From Anniella stebbinsi (taxonomy: Eukaryota > Chordata > Lepidosauria > Squamata > Anniellidae), in assembly GCA_029215795.1 (NCBI GenBank), contig JARDYH010000001.1:194439654-194503653 (forward strand): 64,000 bases of DNA, given 5' to 3'. Position numbers and translations under genes: made by a program. The notes under the pieces are model-generated. The model searched no databases. It was not told the origin of the DNA and saw only the letters and a list, made by a program, of their open reading frames with translations. Each line of letters opens with the position of its first letter. The first letter of the stretch is position 1. Positions 23,435 through 33,814 of this stretch are shown here, piece by piece.

Positions 23435-24393
23435 CAAAGTTGGTCTTCCTGAATAAAGAATTTTCCATACACTTTTGGTTGATATATCAAGAGTAGCCAT
23501 TGCATTTCTTTTGGGATAGCCAGATACCTACATTAAGGTGATGGCTGGATCACTCCTTTTCTATCTCCCATTGCACTTTCTCATTTCAACCAAGAATGTC
23601 CTTTAGATGACTCCATCCATGCATCCAGTTCATAGAGGAAAAGCCACAGAAAAAGGCATCCGCAATGGCTGCCTCACAAATATAGGCCAACCTCTCCCTC
23701 GAGCTGGAGTATGAGTTTTGCAAGATTTTTTTTCCTTTGGGCAAGGCAGTTAACCTTTTAATGATTCTAGCAATTCAGTTTTGTCTTCTTGTTGTTGTGT
23801 TCTGCATTATACAATTGTAACCCATCTCAAACTTACAGGCAGATTTGATTAGAAATTGTAATGAAATATAAATAAAAATAAAAATTCACTAGTTACCAGA
23901 AAGCACCAGATTGGCTCCATGTTGTTTCCACCTGTCCTTCATACAGTTATTTGTGTCAAAGATCATCTTTTGTTTAGGAAAAGGCTGCAGCAGGAAAGAC
24001 TGCATGCCAGTTCCCCTTCCATTTAGACTAGCTTCCTTTCCCATCAGCTCCTTCCAAGCTGCTCCAAATTCCTCACCCCATCAAAGCAGAATTCTCAGTG
24101 AAGGTTGAAGCATCTCCAATTTGTATAATGTTTCACAAATGACTTGCTCAGCTAATTTCCCCCGAATCAATTTGTGCATGTGAATCCATGTAAACCTCAA
24201 TAAATGTTCTGAAGCAGAGTTATCCTTTCCAATCTTGTCTCTGTGTGGATCTTGTTAGATGGGACCTGCTTTCTTAGCCATACAGGTCCCTTGAGGGAAT
24301 GAGAGTCTTGTGAGAATGTACATCTATCTCAACGGGAGCACATCCTGTAAGGGACTTTCTCCTTTCCAGGGACCTTACGAGGACACTCTTGCC
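23435..24393. other. Single-copy sequence, no gene seen
   Basis: No family recognised. Short frames only. Confidence 0.45.
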
Positions 24394-24401
24394 ATCTAGA
24401 C

Positions 24402-24535
24402 CTCGTGTGGGCAATGTGGCCCTCCAAATTCTTTGGCCTACAACTCCCATCATTTCTCACCATTGGCTATGCTGGCTAGGGCTGATGGGAGTAATAGGCC
24501 ATAACATCTAGATGGCCATAAGTTGCCCAGCCCTG
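24402..24535. mobile_element. Short palindromic MITE (second hAT-like family, 134 bp)
   Basis: The left end TGTGGGCAATGTGGCCCTCC mirrors the right end GGCCATAAGTTGCCCAGC. The centre includes CTACAACTCCCATCA and GCTGATGGGAG. The flanking octamers ATCTAGAC (24394-24401) and ATTTAGAC (24536-24543) match at 7/8, supporting hAT-type insertion of this family. Non-coding. Confidence 0.8.
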
Positions 24536-24543
24536 ATTTAGAC

Positions 24544-25575
24544 CAAAGTTTCTAATATTACCCAAGCTGCGCACCTGTTGATTTGGTAAAACATGTTGGG
24601 TTCTGTGTCAGCACTACTGGAGGGAAGCGTACCATAGCAAAATTGGGATTAAGAACTTTTACATACATTTTCTCTCATTAAACCCTGAATTGAGACAAAG
24701 CTCAGTAAAATGTTCTGCATTTTACATCAAAGGATATAGTGAAATAGTCCTGATGCATGTCAGTTCAGTTTGTACTATATTTTCCTGAAAGACGCCATTA
24801 TGTTTTATTAATTCCCTTGTCATGTTTCACTACGAGAGCTCTAGCTACAGCTTACAAAGTATTAGATTTGTAAATAAAATATTGATTTACAGGACTAAAA
24901 GGAATGATTTTGTTGATTTGAGTTAATTCCAGCTCATTCCGTTATATCATGGAAAATAAGCATCGAACTCTGATGGCCCTAAACGTCTGTTAGGCTGGCA
25001 GTCACCAGAATGCCGCTCAAACTATGCTAGGTTGTGCATGTCACTCAGAGGGGATCCTGGGTAATAAAAATGGCAGCCAGGAGCAGTAAACACTGGGACA
25101 AGCGTTGCTGCCGCTGTTATAGCCTAGTGGTGCCAGTAAAAGGAAGGTGAGTTCCACTTCCCAAGTCAAGTCAAACGTTCTCACTTGGGGACATTTAGCT
25201 CAGCCCTAAAAAGAACTGTATTCGAATCACACCCCAGTCACATTCAAAACTGTTGGTCAATAAATGGTCTTTCTGCACTCTGAAGTTCCTGTGTTTGGTG
25301 CCTTCCCTTTTTTCCCCCCACCACATACATAAGCAAATGAAGTGCATGAAGAAGTGGTGTAGGAGAAAGTACTTATAATCTTTCCCTGTCCACCATTTTC
25401 CCATTGCAACTTCCCTGCCACACCTTTTCCCAGCCCTGTGTTCGCAACAGTAAACACAGAACTGGAACCCTGCACACTTCCTCCTTTGCTGCTTCTACAC
25501 ACAAAGATGCCCCCCACATGAAGCTGGCTGCCTACTTACTTACATGCACATATTACTTGCATTTGTTTGGAAGGC
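24544..25575. other. Single-copy sequence, no gene seen
   Basis: Nothing recognised. Minus-strand frames at 25195-25517 show no motif. Confidence 0.45.
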
Positions 25576-25657
25576 AGAAGTAGGATACCAATCCAATCCG
25601 GCCCTTCTGGGGTCCCAATCCAGCCCTCTGGGGTTCTCCAGAGGTCATATTCCCTTC
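25576..25657. repeat. Fragment of an unclassified dispersed repeat
   Basis: Words such as CCAATCCGGCCC and GGGGTCCCAATCCAGCCC recall the left part of the CAGGGGTG element at 56149-56887. The fragment is cut by the palindromic MITE at 25666. A further piece (TTTGCCTTTGCCCCTCACC, GGAATGTCGCCCC) follows at about 26515-26600. Confidence 0.4.
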
Positions 25658-25665
25658 CCTTGGCT

Positions 25666-25985
25666 TGGGGTGACCAGATGAAATCCAGGTCAGGGCTCAT
25701 GTAACTTTAACAGTTGTAGAGAAAAGGGAATTTCAGCCAGTGTCATTGGTATGCAATTAGTTCCTGGTGAAATTCCCTCTTCATCACAACAGTTAAAGGT
25801 GCAGGGGCCCTGCCTTCTTTTGTCTATGGTCACTCTAGTATAGTGCCTGCACCTTTAACTGTTGTGATGAAGAGGGAATTTCACCAGGAACTAATTGCAT
25901 ACAAAAGACACTGGCTGAAATTTCCTTTTCTCTACAACTGTTAAAGTTACATGAGCCTTGACCTGAATTTTATCTGGTCACCCTA
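25666..25985 (+). mobile_element. Palindromic hAT-type MITE, copy 7 (320 bp)
   Basis: It starts TGGGGTGACC (one change from TAGGGTGACC) and ends GGTCACCCTA. Flanks are CCTTGGCT (25658-25665) and CCCTGGCT (25986-25993), a 7/8 match. Plus-orientation centre, 'B'-type ends. Confidence 0.93.
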
Positions 25986-25993
25986 CCCTGGCT

Positions 25994-26371
25994 CCCTAGG
26001 GTTGTTGTCAGCATCCGACTGGATCAGGGAGGCCAATGGAACCCCAAACACGCACACCCACGTTCAGCCTCCTGGCCCCAGTCAGATACGTTCAGTGCAA
26101 GAGCAGACGCAGTCCCGAGCGCTTGCGAGCCACACCTCCCCACCCCACCGCAAGTGCTTCGCAGCCGCCCATCCTGGTTGCCAACATCACACACTTCCCT
26201 CCCCCCCCCTGCATTAATGGCGGCCACCATTAACGCACCAGCGTGAAGTGTGAAGCTTTCACAGCCTCTGGAAACTGCATGCTTCCCCCTGATGCATTAA
26301 TGGCGACCGCCGTTAACGCCGTGGGGGGAAATGCACAATTTTGGCAGCCAGGACAAGTGGCTGTCGGGTCT
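25994..26371. other. CpG-rich block with duplicated palindromic motif
   Basis: This GC- and CpG-rich block holds two related palindromes. GCATTAATGGCGGCCACC ATTAACGC lies at about 26211-26237 and GCATTAATGGCGACCGCC GTTAACGC at about 26294-26319. Open frames of about 65-88 codons are on both strands, with none recognisable. Confidence 0.45.
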
Positions 26372-26507
26372 TGCAGGGCTCCTGCAGCTTTAACTGTAGT
26401 GATGAAGAGGGAATTTGACCAGGTGCTGCATGCATACAAATGACACCTTTTCAATACAACTATTAAAGATACAGGAGCCCTGTCCTCTTTTCCATAGGGT
26501 CACCCTA
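26372..26507 (+). mobile_element. Monomeric relative of the palindromic MITE
   Basis: A single-arm version of the 320-bp element. GCAGGGCTCCTGCAGCTTTA leads into TGATGAAGAGGGAATTT, GCATACAAATGACACC, ACAGGAGCCCTGTCCTC and a right terminus GGGTCACCCTA. There is no inverted second arm. The left terminus is unclear (possibly near 26358) and no 8-bp flanking repeat was found. It is more diverged than the dimers, which suggests an older monomeric ancestor or sister family. Confidence 0.75.
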
Positions 26508-26599
26508 TTGTTGCCCCCACTCCTTTTGTCTTCAGACTCACCCTCTTTTGCCTTTGCCCCTCACCACCACTGGAATGTCGCCCCTGAGAGAAACTGAGG

Positions 26600-26849
26600 C
26601 AGGCTCAAGTTATTCTTTTTACAGACTCTTGTGCCTATTTTTGCTCCCCAACCCTTTTTTATTCTGACTCTTGACTTGTGACCATTCCTTTGCCTCGTTA
26701 TTTCAAATAGTTGTGAGCATACAAATGTCTGAGCTTTCCCTGCTGTGTTCAGTTCAATAATTCTGATGGTAGCGTTTTGAGGAACCCCAGGTTTGAGACT
26801 GACATTATATTAAGACCCTCTTAACATATATATCATTGTAGAAAGAGAT
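26600..26849. other. Single-copy sequence, no gene seen
   Basis: Nothing recognised. Confidence 0.4.
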
Positions 26850-27610
26850 CTTACTGAATATAGACCTTTTCCCGCCTTGCTTGCATGGACGGAGGGAGGA
26901 GGTTGCGGGCGAGGATGGGGTGATGAGGCATGGAGGCCTGCCATTGGCTGGCCCAGTGTGGTGCCACCAGAGATGGGAGGGGTCGAGGGCTATTTAGAGC
27001 CGGGACCCCTCCACTGCTCCACTTCTTGCTGCGCGGCTCCCTCCCGCCCTCCCTGTGGTCAGTGTGGGTTCGCTGGTCGTCTTTTTGGAGGCCGAGTAGG
27101 AATTTTTTGCTCACAATCTAACTTGGTTGTGAGTTTTTTTCGCCTACTCCACACTGCAAAAGCAGGCCGGGTGTTAATTAGGTTAATTTGGCTATTGGTC
27201 ACTTTAATGGCGGTCGGTGTGGGCATTTTTATGCTTTATTAATGGTGAGCATTCACTGTCACTGTTCGGGTGATTGGTAACGCCTGAGGCCAACCACTGA
27301 GAGCCCTGCGGCATCAGTTGGGGGGATAAGGCTTACCTTTGGGGCCAACCCTTCTCGTCTACTCGGAGCCCTGCGGCACGAGGGGAGACGACACCGGAAT
27401 GCCTCCCACCTCAGATTGAGGAAGCTCGGGGGGCGGCGAAAGCGCAGGCGCCACTTCCCGGGACGTGAATGCCTCGCCCGATCCCCACAATGGCCTGGCT
27501 GGCCATGACAAAATGCCCGCATAGGTTCACCTCCCCCTTTTGCTTCTCTGCTTAATAAATAAAGTGGCCCATGTTTAATCCCAATTTTGTGTCGGCTCTT
27601 CATTTCTCAT
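26850..27610 (+). other. GC-rich promoter/poly(A)-like block, candidate solo LTR
   Basis: A block of about 750 bp is strikingly richer in G+C and CpG than its AT-rich flanks. It has a TATA-like CTATTTAGAGC near 26991 after a CCATTGGCT (CCAAT-box-like) at 26940. It ends with a poly(A) signal (AATAAATAAAG near 27552) and a GT-rich tail (TTTTGTGTCGGC). The direct repeat GAGCCCTGCGGCA occurs near 27301 and 27365. The order promoter, transcribed region, poly(A) signal is LTR-like, but I could not fix the TG...CA ends or a target-site duplication, and no gag/pol follows. It could instead be a CpG-island promoter with a short noncoding transcript. Confidence 0.35.
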
Positions 27611-28380
27611 CCTTCACTCCGCAATGCAAAAACAATATAATTATTTTGCAGTTGTAAAAAAAAAAATGTCAGGAGTGCTTATGTTTCACAAGGGAGGCTA
27701 TCTGATTTCCAAGGGAAAGCTTCAGCCATTGCTTGTATTTTAAAGAAATAGATTTTTGTTGTTAAAGGAAAGCCCATGTTGCCAAGATTAAGCATTTCTA
27801 AGATGTTATTTAGCTCCCGGTGTTATCATATGCCATGCTGGCTCTCCATTAATAGTTTAAAATGAAGGACCTTGTTATAAGGAAAGGTAAAATGTTGTTT
27901 GCCCTTTTCAAATAGTTTACAAATGATTAAGCTATTAACGTTTTTAATAGGGTGAGGTACAGTATAGCTTTTTAAAAGCACATCAGGGCAGCTTGCATTA
28001 TTCCATCACATTTGGTCGTCTGCGAGATTCTGGTGAATATTAATAACAAGAGCCTTAAGTAGATGGACGCAATCTCCGGTCTATCAACAGAGTTTCATCA
28101 AACATGGTAATTATCACGAGGAGGGAGGGATGACATTTGTTCCTCCCCTATCAATAAATGCAAAAAAAACCCCAAAACCCTTTAGTAGAGATGCACTAAA
28201 TTCATCTGTATTACAGCAGTGAAGCCTTTGATTGAGATTGGCTGAGCTGCTGTGTTGGTATCTAATATTCAGTGGCTGAATTTATTTTCCCTACTCTCCT
28301 GCAAGTCTGCCCGGCCCATATTAGAAGCAGGACCATAGCACTTCGGGAGAGGAAGGTTTAAGTGTCCTTCCTCACCTATT
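27611..28380. other. Repeat-free AT-rich stretch, candidate conserved noncoding DNA
   Basis: About 700 bp without recognisable repeats or microsatellites and with several ATTA/TAAT core words (for example CCATTAATAGTTTAAAATG and GGTAATTATCAC). No open frame of note. Conservation is only suspected from its texture. Confidence 0.3.
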
Positions 28381-28407
28381 TGTTTCCTGAAATACTACCA
28401 TCACCAT

Positions 28408-28522
28408 GGGGGGGGGGGGTTAAAAAGGGGGGGAATGTTTCAATTAGAATCAATGTGGGCTTCTTTTATTTATTTAAAAAAAAAAACCCACACACACACG
28501 CGGGGGGGGGGGGGGGGGGGGA
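28408..28522. repeat. Poly(G), poly(A), (CA)n low-complexity cluster
   Basis: A G-run at 28408-28419, then A-run, (CA)n and about 20 G at 28476-28522. The plus-strand frame across it is a repeat translation. Confidence 0.95.
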
Positions 28523-28662
28523 GGCTGCAATTTCAGAATGAAAATGAGTCGGGGGTAAGCTTAAACCCTCCTCTCCCAAAGGCCATGATCCTGATACGAT
28601 GCAGGAGAGTAGGAAAACCATCATATGTGATTAGGATAACATTTAGATTGGCCCACAGCCTC

Positions 28663-28767
28663 CCCCAACCTGGTGCCCTCTGGTGCTCGGGTCAATGGCC
28701 ATGGTGGCTGGGGATGATGGGAGTTGCAGTTAAATACATCTGGAGGACACCGGGTTGAGGGAGGATG
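28663..28767. mobile_element. Short palindromic MITE (second family)
   Basis: The left end CCTCCCCCAACCTGGTGCCC mirrors the right end GGACACCGGGTTGAGGGAGG. The centre is GGGATGATGGGAGTTGCAG. Same family as 30088 and 24402. Confidence 0.7.
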
Positions 28768-28785
28768 GTCTAACTACACATTACT

Positions 28786-28925
28786 GAGCCTATCTACACT
28801 ACTGCTTTAAAACGGTTTAAAACGGTTTATAACAGTTTCGAGAACTGTTGGGGCCCAGGACACACTCCATATACAGTTTTCAAAACATTTTCAAAGGGTT
28901 TTATCCTGCGTGTGTAGATAGGCTC
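28786..28925. mobile_element. Small TIR element (140 bp), class unknown
   Basis: GAGCCTATCTACAC at 28786-28799 is the exact inverse of GTGTAGATAGGCTC at 28912-28925. The interior has a tandem AAAACGGTTT repeat and no coding potential. Flanks show no certain duplication. MITE-like by structure. Confidence 0.55.
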
Positions 28926-28989
28926 TCTGTTAATACATAATGTGCAACTACATCTCAAAAGTATGTGTGCCCCTTCCAATCCAATAAGC

Positions 28990-29003
28990 GGGGGGGGGGG
29001 GAA

Positions 29004-29046
<43 letters not shown>
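28990..29046. repeat. Poly(G)-(CT)n-(CA)n compound microsatellite
   Basis: A G-run is followed by CT and CA dinucleotides. The open frames on both strands over it (about 28827-29249) are repeat translations. Confidence 0.95.
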
Positions 29047-29061
29047 GCAGATAGGGATAGT

Positions 29062-29105
29062 AAAAATAAAACCTCCCACTGCCAGAAATGGGAGGTTTTT
29101 ACTGT
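29062..29105. repeat. Hairpin with 11-bp perfect stem
   Basis: AAAACCTCCCA (29068-29078) pairs with TGGGAGGTTTT (29089-29099), and flanking AGTAAAAA/TTTACT adds partial pairing. It may be the centre of a MITE related to 16810-16917. Confidence 0.5.
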
Positions 29106-29249
29106 CTCTAATAGCAGTTGGGAGGGAGGAGAACACTGGCGGAGATCACAGTCAAGGAATGAAAGGATTAAACCTCCCCTCCCTGGACGTTGCATACCCA
29201 ATTCAGATTGAAGAGGATTTACATTTGAGTAACAAAAGAGCACAGTCAT

Positions 29250-30087
29250 AGCTGCATGCTACATATTACAAATAACTTATAGCTATACACTTAGGCTGTA
29301 TGTTGTTGGCAGCAAGGCACACAAGGGAGAGCTAGGGATGTTCAGACTGTCTGGGGGCTCACAGGTGGAGAGATCTGAAGGTCCAAGGACCATTTCTCCC
29401 CCAAGGACCATTTCTGGGGGTATTACCCCAAAAAGCTGGAAAAACGTAACCACTTTGGATTGTGAAATGTTTTCTTTTAGAATTTAAGACAAGGTATTTC
29501 TATATTGCTATTGACTTTACTCCCCACTAAATGATTTGCAAAACTATGTAATAAGAAGAGTTTTGTAGAAAGACCAGAGATGTGAAATGTCTGAAAATAA
29601 TGAAGCCATGGGGAGAAATGTTTTTAATCCTCTCTATAAGAGTCTCAACATAGTTATTTCTTCCACTTCTTATTAAAATTATTGATCCAATGTATCTTCT
29701 ACTGATAGACACTGAGGGATACTCCAGGCCATGCTTAGTTTCCCAACATGTGAATTGAATCACCATGTCATAATATGGAAGAAAATATACATTGCTAACA
29801 GCTTGGGTTTTGTTCTACAGTGTCCTGTGTTTCTGGACTTGGTCTTCCTCTGCCTCCAGTTCTTCCTGCTTCTTCCTGCTTCTGATATAAACAGGAACCT
29901 AAACTATATGGTATGTATAACTTTGCTCATAAAATTAATCTTCTTTGGCATAGTAAACTTTTAAGTATAGTTTATTCAGATGAAAATTACAAATTTACTA
30001 AGTTCACTTTTCAAATATAATTTTAATTTTATGAGCAACCAAGTTATAATTTTAGGAACATAAAGGCTGCTTTATGTTCCTAAGCCA
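29250..30087. other. AT-rich single-copy sequence, no gene seen
   Basis: Nothing recognised. Confidence 0.45.
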
Positions 30088-30212
30088 GGCTTCCTCAACT
30101 TGGTGCCCTACACATGTTTTGGACTACAATGCCCAGCATTCCTTACCATTGGCTATCCTACCTGAGGCTAATAGGAGCGGAAGTCCAAAATATGTGTCCA
30201 GGTTGGGGATGC
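30088..30212. mobile_element. Short palindromic MITE (second family), diverged
   Basis: The left end CAGGCTTCCTCAACTTGGTG mirrors GTCCAGGTTGGGGATGCT. Central ACTACAATGCCCAGCATTCC and GGCTAATAGGAGC match the family plan. Flanking octamers TTCCTAAG and ATCTAAAG agree at only 5/8. Confidence 0.6.
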
Positions 30213-31329
30213 TATCTAAAGTGTCGCTTATTTTTCTTTCCCCCTCCCCCCCAAAAAATATTTTCTTTCCTAGGTAAAAAAAAAAAAAAAACAGGGAAAA
30301 ATGTTTTTTCATGGCTTCAAAATATCCAGACATTTTACATCTCTACTCACAGGTCTAGATATTAGACCCTGACATGGGAAATTGCTGCAGCCTGAGAAGG
30401 CAAAGCAGTGGGTGACTTTCACATATTGATTTGAACTAAATAACCAACCAACTATTTAGCTACAAGCTTCTAGTTTATCTGCTATGGATTCAACCCAAAG
30501 TTCTGAGTTTTTGGAACAGGTAGTTTCTGAGCAGAGTTGCTAAAAGACAATCGGACCATTGAACATTCCTGGCTTGGCGCATTAGTCTTTTGTAAAGATA
30601 TTCTGAGATATTTCCAGCACACTGAAAAGAAGGGTTCCTCTCTTGGTAGTGGAACTTTTCAAAGACTCCTATGAAAGCTGATAGGGGATTCAAAGGTATC
30701 GTTGGCCATCAATATTGAATTGCCCCAAGCCTGTAAATGCTGGATGTGAAACTATCAAGATGTGTACATTTTTGAACAAAATAATCACAATGCTGCCATG
30801 AAAAAGACAAGTAGAGGTTTGTTGATTGACAGCCTAAATACTATATATAATACTGCATACAGCTGTTATAGGTTACACTATTTCAAATAACCTGATCTGC
30901 CTTTGCAGGGTGTGGCTCTGTGCTGTTTAGAACATTAATAAGATTAGAGGAACTGGGTGATGTGATGGTGATGATAAGAAGATACTTAGAAGAAGTATTC
31001 AAAAAAAAAAAAAAAAGGTCACCAACCAGTAACATGGACAATCTCGTTAAAGGTTGAGTGTTGGCTTTTATGGTCAAAATAATTATCTTAGACACTGACA
31101 AGAGATCACAAAACTTTCCAAATTTCAGTGGGTAAGTATGTTATGGCTAGCAATGTGTTTGTTTATTTTAAGCATTTATAGCTGATGAACAGTGTCCAAC
31201 TTTCATTTCTCTGTTTCTGTCCCTCTGTTTATACACATTTTAGCGCTTTAAACATATGCTTCTGAATGTTACCAGCTCTCAGCCTTTGGATATAGGGAGA
31301 GGTAAAAATCACATAAATAAAATCTGCAG
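30213..31329. other. AT-rich single-copy sequence, no gene seen
   Basis: Poly(A) runs lie at about 30276-30290 and 31000-31016. Nothing else recognised. Confidence 0.45.
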
Positions 31330-31681
31330 TCGGCAACAAGAGAGAGGGCCTTCTCTGTGCTGGCTCCCCAATTGTGGAACGATCTCCCCGACGAGGCCCG
31401 CCTGGCGCCAACATTGTTATCTTTTTGGCGCCAGGTCAAGACTTTCCTCTTCTCTCAGGCATTTGGCAATATCTGAGGAGCCTGGGTTTGTTTTGTTTTG
31501 TTTTTGTAGTTTTTTGAAGTGTTGAAGTGGCTTTTAAATGTACAGATTGTGTGTATGTTGTATGTTTTTTCTGTTTTAATTTTTGTATATTGTTTTTAAT
31601 TGTTTTTAATCCTATGTAAACTGCCCAGAGAGCTTCGGCTATGGGGCGGTATACAAATGTAATAAATAAATAAATAAATAA
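31330..31681 (+). mobile_element. CR1/L2-clade LINE, 5'-truncated, (AATA)n tail
   Basis: The plus strand encodes the very C-terminus of the reverse transcriptase: ERAFSVLAPQLWNDLPDEAR, then TLLSFWRQVKTFLFSQAF and a stop. A 3' UTR follows with TGTATGTTGTATGTTTTTTC and GAGAGCTTCGGCTATGGGG, then (AATA)n. The motif 'AP-x-LWN-x-LP' and the 'KT-x-LF' end are typical of this clade. The upstream part is missing. The fragment at 3963-4165 has the same 3' end. Confidence 0.88.
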
Positions 31682-31768
31682 TCATTTGAGCTTTCTGCTG
31701 CACACCTTTACTTCGTTTAACAACTTTTTCAACAGCTGTACTTTATATGCGACACATTTTTGCTCATT

Positions 31769-31771
<3 letters not shown>

Positions 31772-31799
<28 letters not shown>
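31772..31799. repeat. (TA)n microsatellite
   Basis: About 14 TA units. Confidence 0.95.
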
Positions 31800-31802
<3 letters not shown>

Positions 31803-32303
31803 TGCTAGATAAGTGCTGGAAGAATCCATAAAAATGAAACAGGTCCTAAGGGTACTGTTTTATATCAGATGCCTCTTATCTAAAGAATTCACGTGCATCT
31901 GAAATAAAATAAGCTATCACCCATAATTCTGGCTTCTTAGCCAAGCCACTGTTTGCGGTTGCCGCTTGGATAAGAAGCCATTATTTGCCGTTGCCACCAA
32001 CCCCTCTCACCTTCCCCAAGACCTGTGTCATGTACAGAGCACTAAGGGAAGTGTAGGGGTGACGATCGCCCTTGCAATGGACTTTTGCATATGGCACAAA
32101 CAGCACTTTCCTGGTGCCACCATGCAAATGCCCAACAGGAAGGGAGAGAAATCAGCTGCCTTTTCTTTTCTCCACGTTCCCTATAGTTGAATGCAGGAGG
32201 TGGAGGAAAAGCATCAAGGCAAGTCCCACCTGCAACACCCAGTCTTTGGAAGAGAAAACACTTCTTCTTCTTCCACTGAGAACGTGGGGGAGAAAAGGAG
32301 TAA
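31800..32303. other. Single-copy sequence, no gene seen
   Basis: The 98- and 89-codon frames on opposite strands (32042-32368) show no known motif and partly enter the following TIR element. Confidence 0.4.
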
Positions 32304-32895
32304 GGGTACATCTTGATGAGGGGTTTGGCCCGGGGTGGATCAGCAGTGGCAGCGGGTCATCTACATGACACAGCCGCCATCATGAACCCATCCAGGGGGG
32401 AAAAAAACAAAAGCTCCGCTTTAAAAATGTTGGGCACTTAGCTCAACTTTTTTTTTATTTTGGAGCGAGGCAACGACAGCATCTGCCATCTGTCGCCCTT
32501 GTTCTGGAGCTGCGTTGGAGGCATGCCCCAGCCGTTGGTAACCCGATTGGTTGCCCGGCCAAGACAGGGGGGAGGGGAAGGGGCAGTGAGCCAAATGGTC
32601 ATTGGCCCACCTCTGCGCTTCTCCAGCATGGGGAGAAGCCAAAAAATTGTTTTTTAAAAAAATAAATATTTTTTAAAAAAAACACCTGGAACACAAGGAA
32701 CAAAGCAAACCTCCAAAACAAAGGTTTTAAAAACAACAACAACTGGGACCCAAGGAAGCGCAGGCCACCAGGTGCGCCTCCCCCTCTCAAGCAAAGGCCC
32801 CGCGCTCGCTCCTTTGCATGGGGATAATGAGAAGGAGCGCAGATGGTGGGCTTTGGGGGCTTGCAGCGCCAAAGCGCCATTGTCAAGATGAGCCC
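32304..32895. mobile_element. Non-autonomous TIR element, copy 1 (about 590 bp)
   Basis: The left end GGGTACATCTTGATGAGG mirrors the right end TTGTCAAGATGAGCCC. It shares long blocks with 39405-39942, including GACAGCATCTGCCATCTGTC, CAGTGAGCCAAATGG, GCTTCTCCAGCATGGGGAG and a purine/CpG-rich right part. Open frames of 60-112 codons on both strands are not conserved between the two copies, so I regard it as non-coding. It carries an internal A/T-rich expansion at 32650-32690. Confidence 0.75.
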
Positions 32896-33814
32896 TAGGT
32901 TTCTTGTCTCTTCCTGCTGTACTTTTGCAGGAAGCATAAGGGCATCCCAGAGAAGGAGCAGTACTCACCACTGAAGAGCAGACGAATTTATAAAAACTAA
33001 AAGACTTCCTTCATAGACACAGCCATTCTTACAATATTACTCATGGATGCAAATATGGAATGAATATTCACTGGGGGGGGATGCAATATTTGTATTGCTA
33101 TATTCCGTCACTGAAAGCTAAAATTAAAAAAAATAAATCTTCTAAACTTCAGCCTGCAACAATTGGATATTTATGGAATGATCCCCTGAACACAGGTCCA
33201 GCAGTTCAAAAGATCTTGATTCAAGGTCCCTTACAAACAGGGATGCTTGAGAATTTTGTTTGATCAGCATTTTAAGCCACATTTCCTAGATTAATACAGA
33301 GATTGAAACACAGTTACCCTTCGGTATTCACACTTTCTAAATTTTCCAATACAGTTTTCTCAGCTCAAGGAATGTACTCGAGAGGAGAGAAAACTGCATA
33401 GTTTAGGTTAAAGTGCTTTTGTGGAAATGCAGAAAAATGTGTATTTTAGAGTAAAATGTATAGGGGGGGAAGATGGATTTGGGGGTAAAATGCATACAAC
33501 ACTACATACGTTGAGGGAAAATACATTCAAAAATGCTGTTGCTTTTCATGAGATATAAAAATGGCAGATTAATAAATAGAACAGGATGGAATACGCTCAA
33601 GAACGAACACATGCAAAACTAACATGGAACAGAAACAGATTGATCCATCCATACTTGCAATTATAATCTAAGTAATATTATTTAATATATGTATTGTCTA
33701 ATTCACAGGTCATAACCAGTCAATTTAGATCTTGCTCCAACTCAAATGCTGCTGCAAAGTAGGGAAATCTGGGGGGGGCACTGTGGTTCACAGGCTTTAT
33801 GCTACCTGCCCTTG
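32896..33814. other. AT-rich single-copy sequence, no gene seen
   Basis: Nothing recognised. Confidence 0.45.

Noticed and set aside
26851..27242. Opposite-strand frames of 87-121 codons in the GC-rich block as genes
   Set aside because: Long frames on both strands are expected in GC-rich DNA. No domain, and no splice context.
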